Assembly (NCBI GenBank): GCA_903845055.1
Contig: CAIMWF010000008.1
Coordinates: forward strand, 1-64,000
Origin: an uncultured Bacteroidales bacterium
GTDB taxonomy: Bacteria > Bacteroidota > Bacteroidia > Bacteroidales > FEN-979
Direction of reading: 5' to 3'
Length of the DNA: 64,000 nt
Below, piece after piece: positions 36,842-44,058 of this stretch. A model generated the notes under the pieces. It did not search any database and had not been told where the DNA came from. It saw only the letters and a list, made by a program, of their open reading frames with translations. The translations under genes and the position numbers were made by a program. Each line of letters starts with the position of its first letter. The first letter of the stretch is position 1.

Positions 36842-38209
36842 TTATCTGTAGACTTTGGAAGCCCGTGCAGGATTATCATCGCGCTGACGGCCGAGGTAAC
36901 TCTGTACACAACGGAAACCAACATAGCACTTGGCTGTGTCCTGGTACTCGAACGACCGGGTGGAGACCCGGATGAAATAAGCCACATCTTTCCATGAACC
37001 GCCGCGGGTAACTTTGCGTTTCATTGCAGGAGGATCAGAATCTTTTGCATTGTACTTGTAATCGGGGTTCAGGTCCCATGAAAAATTGTAGGATGCGGGA
37101 TGAAATGCTGTAACGGTCCATTCGGCCACATTGCCGGCCATGTCGTAAAGGCCGTAATCATTGGCGGGGTAATGGGCCACAATAACGGTTGTTGCTCCCC
37201 CGTCGGCAATGTAATCGCCGCGCAAGGGTTTAAAGTTCGCAAGGAAACAGCCTTTGTCGTTCCGGGTGTAGGGGCCGCCCCAGGGATAGGGGTTGGCATC
37301 GTAACCACCGCGGGCTGCCCATTCCCATTCGCTTTCGGTCGGGAGACGGAAGTCGCTGATGAAGGTTTCACCCTTTTTACCGGCCAGGTAGCTGTTCTTC
37401 AGCTGGGTGCGCCAGATACAGAAAGCATTCGCCTGGCGCCAGTTTACGCCAACCACCGGGTAGTTGTCGTAGGCGGGGTGCCAGAAATATTTTTCTGCGG
37501 TCGGATCATTGTACGAATACGCGAAATCATGAATCCAGCACAGGGTGTCCGGATAAACATTGATGACCTCCTTGCGAACATAAACCGACCGGTCTTTAAG
37601 ACCCTGCGGACGGTTGGCAAGACTGGCCTCCTTCGGATCGGGCTGCGCGCCATAATCCTTGCGCGATGCTGCCTTCAGGTCAACGAAATAATATTCAAAA
37701 TAAAGTTTGCGCGAATCAATCTCTTTCCTTCTGAAATATCTTTCATTTTCAGGTAGATACATTTGAGCAAGGGCATCCCTTACATCCTGCTGCTGCGAAT
37801 TCCACTCCAGCTTGGTTTCCCAGTTCAGGAATGGGGGGTCAAACTGCTCACCGGTCTTTTTGTTCTCAGAGATAAAATAGAGTTCGGGTTTGGTTTCACC
37901 AAGAATCCTGCGTGCAATTGAATCCCTGACCCAGTAAACGAACTGGCGGTATTCATTGTTGGTGATCTCGGTCTGATCCATATAGAATGCCTGGACAGTT
38001 ACTGTTTTCGGGTTGTTCAGCTGGGCATAAGGCATATCTTCATCGCTTACACCCATGGTGAATGACCCCATGGGAACGTAGACCATACCAAACGGATCCG
38101 GTGAATAGTAACGCTTACGGCCCTTGACTCCCGTAAGTTCACCACTTCCTGAGTTACCGCAACTTCCCAAGAAGATGAGCAGAGCGGAATAAATGATCAG
38201 TTTTTTCAT
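36842..38209 (-). CDS. gldK: T9SS ring lipoprotein GldK/PorK
   Basis: A 455-residue outer-membrane lipoprotein with the formylglycine-generating-enzyme (SUMF1-like) fold but no known enzymatic role. The signal sequence ends in the lipobox 'FLGSC' (Cys17). The fold is marked by 'MVYVPMGSFTMGVSDEDMPY', 'VTVQAFYMDQTEITNNEYRQFV', 'VVGVNWRQANAFCIWR', 'RLPTESEWEWAARGG' and 'GLYDMAGNVAEWTV'. It heads the gldKLMN set. A minus-strand TAATTTTG box at 38289-38296 could drive the operon with a leader of about 80 bases. Confidence 0.97.
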   Translation of the reverse strand: MKKLIIYSALLIFLGSCGNSGSGELTGVKGRKRYYSPDPFGMVYVPMGSFTMGVSDEDMPYAQLNNPKTVTVQAFYMDQTEITNNEYRQFVYWVRDSIARRILGETKPELYFISENKKTGEQFDPPFLNWETKLEWNSQQQDVRDALAQMYLPENERYFRRKEIDSRKLYFEYYFVDLKAASRKDYGAQPDPKEASLANRPQGLKDRSVYVRKEVINVYPDTLCWIHDFAYSYNDPTAEKYFWHPAYDNYPVVGVNWRQANAFCIWRTQLKNSYLAGKKGETFISDFRLPTESEWEWAARGGYDANPYPWGGPYTRNDKGCFLANFKPLRGDYIADGGATTVIVAHYPANDYGLYDMAGNVAEWTVTAFHPASYNFSWDLNPDYKYNAKDSDPPAMKRKVTRGGSWKDVAYFIRVSTRSFEYQDTAKCYVGFRCVQSYLGRQRDDNPARASKVYR

Positions 38210-38288
38210 TTGTTGGCAGATTGATGGATGAAAATAACGCTACGTATTGACATTTATTATTTTGAAGCCTGTTTTTCAAGCAAAACGG

Positions 38289-38296
38289 CAAAATTA
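38289..38296 (-). promoter_or_regulatory. Candidate -7 promoter box of gldKLMN
   Basis: Minus-strand TAATTTTG fits TAnnTTTG in the 98-base gap between porP and gldK. A good -33 element is not evident. The operon may instead be read from porP. Confidence 0.35.
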
Positions 38297-38307
38297 AACT
38301 TTTTCTT

Positions 38308-39291
38308 TTATAAGAAACGTGTGTTCCGGTAACTTTTCCGGAATTTATCCACGCTGATCTTAAAGCAATAGTTCACCATGATTTCAAGGCCGCCGCTGTT
38401 GTACTTGTGTATGGCTGAGGTACTGATATCGTAGGCAACGCCGATCTTCAGGCTTTTTACGGCGACTCCGGCCAGTACCGACACGGCATCCTGAAGCCGG
38501 TATCCCAGACCGCCGTAAAATTTATTGTTGTACATCACCAGCGCCGAGGCATTCAGCTGGAAAGAGGCCCCGTCGTACATGATCAGCGCCGAGGGCAGTA
38601 GCTGGAAAGCAGGCTGATTCGGAATATTCCACTGGTAACCTCCTGAAAGATAGTATGTTCGCCGCAACTGGTACGACATTTTCTTGGCAAGGGTCTGTAA
38701 AAGATTGTCAACCGATAGCCCTACGTAATATTTTTCGGGTACCTTATAGTAAACGCCCAGTCCCATGTCGATCATCATGTTGCTGGTCTTTCCCTCGAGC
38801 CCGTTCAGTACCGGATCTTCGGTCTCAATCGGTTTGAATTTGGAGGCGTCATAACTGATATTCTGAAGATTCGCCTGTAACCCGAACGACAGGTCACCCG
38901 CTCCCAGTTCCATTTTATAGGCATACCCTATTTTTACCGCTATGTTCTTGAATGCGCCGATCTGGTCCTGTGAAATGGATCCTCCCAGCCCTCCATGCAA
39001 AGCCCGGAGGGGGGAATCTACGGTGAGCAGGAAGGTCTGCGGCGCCGATTTGGTACCATCGGCATCTTTCCAGCCGATCCATTGCTGACGGACCAGGCCC
39101 GTGACCGAAATACCGCCGCTGTTGCCTGCAAAGGCGGGGTTGATCGCCATGTTTGTGAACATGTAATGGGTGATCAGCGTGGGCTGCTGGCCATAAACAT
39201 GATATCCTCCCTGTACTACAAGGAGGATCAGGATAGAAATCCATCTTATCCCGGGCTTCGGCAGATGTTCTGCTACAGGCAAGTTCAACAA
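38308..39291 (-). CDS. porP: PorP/SprF family T9SS membrane protein
   Basis: An outer-membrane beta-barrel of about 300 mature residues. The conserved N-terminus after the signal peptide is 'QQPTLITHYMFTNMAINPAFAG', followed by 'VRQQWIGWKDADGTKSAPQT' and 'HGGLGGSISQDQIGAFKN', all diagnostic. Many Bacteroidota carry several paralogues; this one is next to gldKLMN, as with PorP and SprF. No ATG precedes the signal peptide in this frame. I propose TTG at 39291; the frame stays open to a GTG at 39354. The start is therefore uncertain, but the mature protein is not. Confidence 0.9.
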   Translation of the reverse strand: MLNLPVAEHLPKPGIRWISILILLVVQGGYHVYGQQPTLITHYMFTNMAINPAFAGNSGGISVTGLVRQQWIGWKDADGTKSAPQTFLLTVDSPLRALHGGLGGSISQDQIGAFKNIAVKIGYAYKMELGAGDLSFGLQANLQNISYDASKFKPIETEDPVLNGLEGKTSNMMIDMGLGVYYKVPEKYYVGLSVDNLLQTLAKKMSYQLRRTYYLSGGYQWNIPNQPAFQLLPSALIMYDGASFQLNASALVMYNNKFYGGLGYRLQDAVSVLAGVAVKSLKIGVAYDISTSAIHKYNSGGLEIMVNYCFKISVDKFRKSYRNTRFL

Positions 39292-39424
39292 TGGGTTGTT
39301 AGGGTCCTTTAAAAATCGGGATAAAAGTACAGCTTTTTTTATTACCAGCACCACCGTACAGCCAATTTATACTATGTTTAAATCAATAACGCACAACAGA
39401 CGTAAGGATTGTGTATTAATGAAA

Positions 39425-39432
39425 TATCTTTG
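39425..39432 (+). promoter_or_regulatory. Candidate -7 promoter box of yitT
   Basis: TATCTTTG fits TAnnTTTG and lies 35 bases upstream of the ATG at 39468. No TTTG is seen at the right distance for -33. Confidence 0.45.
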
Positions 39433-39467
39433 CATCCGCAACTTTTATAGAACCAAAATTCAATTTT

Positions 39468-40364
39468 ATGGCTTTTTTCCTGATCAGGGAAAAACCCTTC
39501 ACAAGGAAGTGGTTTTTATCCTACAGCCTCATCATCATCGGATCCTTTGTCCTTGCTGTGGCGTTCGTGCTATTTATCACTCCGTATAAAATCGTGCCGG
39601 GAGGCGTTTACGGGATCTCCATTGTCCTGCACTACCTGTTCAATACGCCGGTCGGGCTGGTTGCCCTGTGTTTTGACATCCCGCTTACGATCATCGGGAT
39701 CAGGTTCCTGGGCCCCAGGTTCGGGTTTAAAACGGTAGTGGGATTCTCGCTGACAGCATTATTTACCGACACCCTTACATTCTTCTGGGGATTCAAACCG
39801 CTTGTTGCTGGAGATGCGCTGCTCTCCTCTATTTTCGGGGGTGTCCTGGCCGGGCTCGGGCTCGGGCTGATCTTCAAATCAAGGGCAACCTCCGGGGGCA
39901 GTGATATCGTGGCGATGATCATTGCCAAATATACCAAACTGCCACTTGGGATGCTGATGATCTATGTCGACTCCGTCATCGTCCTGGTCGGGCTGGTGGT
40001 GTTCCGCGACTGGAAAATCCCGCTCTATTCCTGGATTGTCATCTTCATCACCGGGAAGGTGATCGACGTGGTCCTGCAGGGAGTCAGCTATGACAAGAGC
40101 ATCTTCATCATCTCCGACAAGCACGAGGAGATCAGAGATAAGATCCTGAACAACCTCGACAGGGGAGGCACCTACATCGACGGGCACGGGATGTACAACA
40201 TGGCCGAAAAACGGATCATCTTTACGGTTGTGAGCCGCCGGGAACTGGCCCTGCTGGAGGAATACATCCACGAGATCGACCCCAAAGCCTTCCTGACCGT
40301 AACCGACGCCACGGAAATCCTGGGTGAAGGGTTTGCTTCCCTGCAGGAAAAAGTAAACACCTGA
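39468..40364 (+). CDS. YitT family membrane protein (YitT plus DUF2179 domains)
   Basis: A 298-residue inner-membrane protein. The first about 200 residues hold five or six membrane helices, with the family signatures 'ITPYKIVPGGVYGISIVLHY' and 'SRATSGGSDIVAMIIAKYTK'. The last about 80 residues form the soluble DUF2179 domain ('YIDGHGMYNMAEKRIIFTVV', 'EIDPKAFLTVTDATEILGEG'), a PII/ACT-like fold. The substrate or role of the family is not established. It is monocistronic and convergent with rseP, with a tandem repeat between them. Confidence 0.93.
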   Translation: MAFFLIREKPFTRKWFLSYSLIIIGSFVLAVAFVLFITPYKIVPGGVYGISIVLHYLFNTPVGLVALCFDIPLTIIGIRFLGPRFGFKTVVGFSLTALFTDTLTFFWGFKPLVAGDALLSSIFGGVLAGLGLGLIFKSRATSGGSDIVAMIIAKYTKLPLGMLMIYVDSVIVLVGLVVFRDWKIPLYSWIVIFITGKVIDVVLQGVSYDKSIFIISDKHEEIRDKILNNLDRGGTYIDGHGMYNMAEKRIIFTVVSRRELALLEEYIHEIDPKAFLTVTDATEILGEGFASLQEKVNT

Positions 40365-40400
40365 AAAACAAACACCCCAAATAGTGAAACGGAGAACAAC

Positions 40401-40440
40401 CATTTCGCCATTTCGCTACCTCGCTACCTCGCTACCTTTT
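40401..40440. repeat. Octamer tandem repeat (5 units)
   Basis: Five 8-bp units in a row: catttcgc twice, tacctcgc twice, and tacctttt. It lies between the convergent ends of yitT and rseP and touches the rseP stop codon. It belongs to the same class of short-period arrays as those at 25690, 49692, 55642 and 60045. Confidence 0.8.
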
Positions 40441-41761
40441 AATGCCTGAACAACTTCATGACATCCTGCCCGTTTGCAAAAATCAGCAGTCCGAAAAGGA
40501 TTACCATCCCCACGATCTGGGCATATTCCATGAATTTGTCACTGGGCTTGCGCCTGAAAATGATTTCGTAAAAAAGGAACATCACATGGCCGCCGTCGAG
40601 CGCCGGGATGGGCAGGACGTTCAGGACGGCCAGCATGATGGAGAGGAATGCGGTGAGCGACCAGAAGGCAGGCCAGTCCCAGGTGGAGGGAAAAATGTTG
40701 CCGATGGTGATGAAGCCGCCAACCGATTCGTAGGCCTTGTCCTGTGAAAAGAGCAGTTTGATGGATTTGATATAATTCCAGGCCCCGTCGAATGCCTTTA
40801 CCACCCCCGCGGGGATCGCCGTTACGACATTGTAGCTTTTTTCCCTGAAATGAAAATAGGATATGGGAGCCTTGTTGTATACACCGATCTTGCCGGCATC
40901 GGAGACATTCACCGGCAGGCGAAGGGTGTCTTTCCCCCGGAGCACCATCACCTTCACGGTTTTCCCCTTGTATCCCCTGATATAGGTGCTGTACTGGTCG
41001 TAAAAGACCATCACCGAGTCATTGATCCCGACAATCTTGTCGTCGACCTGCATCCCCGCACTTTTGGCAGGAGAACCCGGGCTGAATTTGCCCGCTTCAA
41101 AAGGGAACCTGACCGCAATGAAATCGGGTGATTTCTGCTTGATCAGCCGGCTGATGAACCCGGCGGGTATATTGACTTCCATGTTCTGATTGTTGCGGAT
41201 AACCTGCACGGTTTTGGCCTCCCCGAGGATGATGGTCTTGGGAATAGCCGCAAAATCCTCCACCTGTTTATGGTCAATGGTAAGAATGCGGTCGCCGTTG
41301 CGCAGGCCCATCTGGTAGCCAAGGGAATCGACCGTGATCCCGAATTTTACCTCCGAAGTCGGAAGGTATTGTTCGCCCCACATCGCCAGCATGGCAATAT
41401 AGATAACCATGGCAAGCAGAACATTCACGGTAACGCCTCCCAGCATGATAATCAGCCGCTGCCACGCCGGTTTTGCACGAAATTCCCACGGCTGTGGCGG
41501 GAGTTTCATCTGTTCCTTGTCCATCGATTCATCGATCATTCCCGAAATTTTCACATAGCCCCCCAGGGGAACCCAGCCAACCCCGTATTCGGTGTCCCCC
41601 TTTTTGAATTTGAAGAGAGAAAACCACGGATCGAAAAAAAGATAGAATTTCTCAACGCGGGTTTTAAAAACACGTGCCGCGATAAAATGTCCGAATTCGT
41701 GAAATATCACCAGGATGGACAAACTGAGCAATAACTGAACGACTTTAATGAAAATTTCCAT
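40439..41761 (-). CDS. rseP: RIP site-2 protease RseP
   Basis: A 440-residue intramembrane zinc protease. The HExxH motif is 'HEFGH' at residues 21-25 in the first membrane helix, and the third ligand lies in 'PALDGGHVMF' near the C-terminus. A PDZ segment is visible in the middle ('FSPGSPAKSAGMQVDDKIVGI'), preceded by a second PDZ-like stretch ('LGYQMGLRNGDRILTI'). In other bacteria RseP cuts anti-sigma factors and remnant signal peptides. It follows dxr in the conserved order dxr-rseP. The ECF sigma factor in this window (63235) has no visible anti-sigma partner. Confidence 0.96.
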   Translation of the reverse strand: MEIFIKVVQLLLSLSILVIFHEFGHFIAARVFKTRVEKFYLFFDPWFSLFKFKKGDTEYGVGWVPLGGYVKISGMIDESMDKEQMKLPPQPWEFRAKPAWQRLIIMLGGVTVNVLLAMVIYIAMLAMWGEQYLPTSEVKFGITVDSLGYQMGLRNGDRILTIDHKQVEDFAAIPKTIILGEAKTVQVIRNNQNMEVNIPAGFISRLIKQKSPDFIAVRFPFEAGKFSPGSPAKSAGMQVDDKIVGINDSVMVFYDQYSTYIRGYKGKTVKVMVLRGKDTLRLPVNVSDAGKIGVYNKAPISYFHFREKSYNVVTAIPAGVVKAFDGAWNYIKSIKLLFSQDKAYESVGGFITIGNIFPSTWDWPAFWSLTAFLSIMLAVLNVLPIPALDGGHVMFLFYEIIFRRKPSDKFMEYAQIVGMVILFGLLIFANGQDVMKLFRH

Positions 41762-41787
41762 TCGATTTTATACGTTTTTATGCAGGT

Positions 41788-42945
41788 TCATGATTGATTG
41801 ATAAAGTTCCGGGCTCTTTCGATTGTTTCCAGGTGAGTGGTAACATAATCGTCATAACCGGGATTTTTTACAAAGGAGGAGGTCTTCATGCAGTGTTCCA
41901 CCACATCAGGCATTGCGAGAAACCCGATCTGCCCCGATAAAAATGCACCCACCGCTGCCTCGTTGGCGGCATTCAGGATACAGGGCATGTTCCCTCCCTG
42001 CTCAAGTGCAAGGAAGGCCAGGGCAAGGTTCCTGAACAATTCTTTATCGGGCGGGGCAAAGGTAAGTTTGGGGTATGCGCCGAAGTCGAGCCGGGCAAAC
42101 CCCGAGGTGATCCGTCGCGGGTATCCGAGCGCATAAAGGATCGGGAGTTTCATGTCGGGCAGCCCCATCTGGGCCTTGACTGAACCATCGATGAACTGGA
42201 CCATTGAATGGACCACCGACTGCGGGTGGATGACAACATCTATCTGGTGGGGACGGAGGTCAAAAAGCCAGCGCGCCTCGATCACCTCAAGCCCCTTGTT
42301 CATCATCGATGCCGAATCGATGGTGATCTTGCTTCCCATCGACCAGTTCGGATGTTTAAGCGCATCCGCAGGGGTAATGTTGAGCAGGTCGGCCCGCTTC
42401 CTGCCATGAAAGGGACCTCCCGATGCAGTAAGGTAAATTTTTTCAACCTCAGCCGGCGACTCCCCCGCAAGGCACTGGAAAATAGCCGAATGTTCTGAAT
42501 CGACCGGGAGAATCATCACTTGTTTGCGCTTGGCCTCGGCCATCACCAGTTCGCCCGCGATGACAAGGCTCTCCTTGTTCGCCAGGGCCACATTTTTGCC
42601 GGCCCCGATTGCTGCCAGGGTAGGCTTCAGCCCGGCATATCCAACCAGGGCGCTGATTACCAGATCGATGGAATCCATCTCCATCATCTGCGAAAGGGAT
42701 TCTTCTCCTGCAAAAACCTTGATTGGAAAGGATTTCAGCGCTTCGGAAACTTTTGGGTAGCAATCCTTATTCCCTATAACCACGGCATTCGGGCTGAATT
42801 CGATGGCCTGCCTGATCAGGATGTCGCAGTTATTCATGGCGGTCAGTACCTCCACCCCGAACTGGCCGGGGTGGTTTCGGATAACTTCCAGGGCCTGGGT
42901 GCCTATGCTGCCGGTTGATCCTAATATTGCGATGTTCTTCTTCAA
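41788..42945 (-). CDS. dxr: 1-deoxy-D-xylulose 5-phosphate reductoisomerase
   Basis: NADPH-dependent enzyme of the MEP pathway that makes 2-C-methyl-D-erythritol 4-phosphate for isoprenoids. The 385-residue protein starts 'KKNIAILGSTGSIGTQAL' (NADPH-binding). Other marks are 'ALANKESLVIAGELVM', 'ILPVDSEHSAIFQCL', 'TASGGPFHGRKRADL', 'ALKHPNWSMGSKITIDSA' and 'EVIEARWLFDL'. The start must be TTG at 42945: no ATG exists upstream in frame, and this start matches the family. It lies between the M23 peptidase (17 bases) and rseP (26 bases) in one operon. Confidence 0.97.
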   Translation of the reverse strand: MKKNIAILGSTGSIGTQALEVIRNHPGQFGVEVLTAMNNCDILIRQAIEFSPNAVVIGNKDCYPKVSEALKSFPIKVFAGEESLSQMMEMDSIDLVISALVGYAGLKPTLAAIGAGKNVALANKESLVIAGELVMAEAKRKQVMILPVDSEHSAIFQCLAGESPAEVEKIYLTASGGPFHGRKRADLLNITPADALKHPNWSMGSKITIDSASMMNKGLEVIEARWLFDLRPHQIDVVIHPQSVVHSMVQFIDGSVKAQMGLPDMKLPILYALGYPRRITSGFARLDFGAYPKLTFAPPDKELFRNLALAFLALEQGGNMPCILNAANEAAVGAFLSGQIGFLAMPDVVEHCMKTSSFVKNPGYDDYVTTHLETIERARNFINQS

Positions 42946-42962
42946 ACAGGTACGGGAATAGG

Positions 42963-43853
42963 TTAAAATGTAATATAATCCTTGGGATTCAGGGCATTGC
43001 CATCGTTCCACAATTCGAAATGGAGATGGGGTCCTGTAAGCAGTTCGCCCGTTTCACCGACAATGGCGATGGGCTCTCCGGCCCTCACGTAATCGCCTGC
43101 TTTTTTGAGAATGGCTGAATTGTGTTTGTAAATGGAAACGATATTCTGCAAATGCTGGACAGCGATCACGTACCCGGTCTCAAGGGTCCAGTTGCTGAAA
43201 AGGACTGTCCCGTCGAGAACCGCCTTCACTGCTTCGTTCTGTTTCGAAACGATATCGACGCCGTAATGTTTCTTGACCGGGTCAAACCCATTGGTGATGA
43301 CACCTTTCAGCGGGGTAAAGAAAAGTATCCCGCCCATGGAGGCTTTCCTGCGGCTGGCCGTCTCGATGTTCTCCATCTTATACAGGTTGTATTTGTTCTG
43401 GTTTTCCACGTCGAGCCTCAGCATGGAATCCTCGGCACTGTGCCGGATCTTTACGTTTTCGTAATGTTTCATCGTATCCCTGGGAAGGGGTTTATCCTCG
43501 GTGAGGTCCTTTCCGTTGATGACATCCCTCAGGTTCCTGATGAAGGCATCTTTGTTTGCCAGGTCGCGCTCGATGGAATCTGTTTTTATCTGGAGCCTGT
43601 AAAGCCGTTTGGTGAGCCCCACGCTCGTATATCCCGGGATGTATTCCCGCAGGGGGGTGAAGGCGATCAGGATGCTGGTAAGGAAGATCAGGACGATGGT
43701 AAGGGTTCCCAGTGCAATGAAGACATTCATCCGTGAAAGCCGGAAGGTAAAACGCTCTTCCAGTGTATCATCGGTCATGAAAACCAGGCGGTATTTATTT
43801 CGCCATTTTTCAGTCCACCTTCCTCTTCTTTTATCTTTTCTTTCAGATGCCAT
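42963..43853 (-). CDS. M23 family metallopeptidase (LytM-type peptidoglycan hydrolase)
   Basis: A 296-residue membrane-anchored protein. It has a basic cytoplasmic N-terminus, one membrane helix (residues about 43-67, 'VFIALGTLTIVLIFLTSILI'), a coiled-coil stretch, and a C-terminal LytM domain. Zinc ligands are seen in 'KHYGVDIV' (HxxxD) and 'GPHLHFELW' (HxH), so it is probably an active endopeptidase cleaving peptidoglycan cross-links, though it may need an activator. It leads the operon with dxr and rseP. Confidence 0.92.
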   Translation of the reverse strand: MASERKDKRRGRWTEKWRNKYRLVFMTDDTLEERFTFRLSRMNVFIALGTLTIVLIFLTSILIAFTPLREYIPGYTSVGLTKRLYRLQIKTDSIERDLANKDAFIRNLRDVINGKDLTEDKPLPRDTMKHYENVKIRHSAEDSMLRLDVENQNKYNLYKMENIETASRRKASMGGILFFTPLKGVITNGFDPVKKHYGVDIVSKQNEAVKAVLDGTVLFSNWTLETGYVIAVQHLQNIVSIYKHNSAILKKAGDYVRAGEPIAIVGETGELLTGPHLHFELWNDGNALNPKDYITF

Positions 43854-44058
43854 GTCGCACGCGCTGTTCCTTCAAACGGTGCAAAGATCGGAAAATTATG
43901 CGATTCCGCAAATCTTCAATGCAGGCTTGCTGAACATCAGGCAAAGGAAACCGGCAAAGACTCCTTTTTGATATCTTTCAGCATATATCAGGTCAAATTC
44001 AAAAAATTAAAATATTTTTGTAAAATTAAAGTTAGTATTCTTTTAAGGCCTTATCGTT
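43854..44058. other. Divergent intergenic region between the M23 peptidase and sprE genes
   Basis: No gene, hairpin or repeat stands out in these 205 AT-rich bases. It must hold promoters for both directions, but no clean TTTG-N19-TAnnTTTG pair is seen; a minus-strand GATCTTTG at 43882-43889 is the nearest -7-like match. Confidence 0.4.
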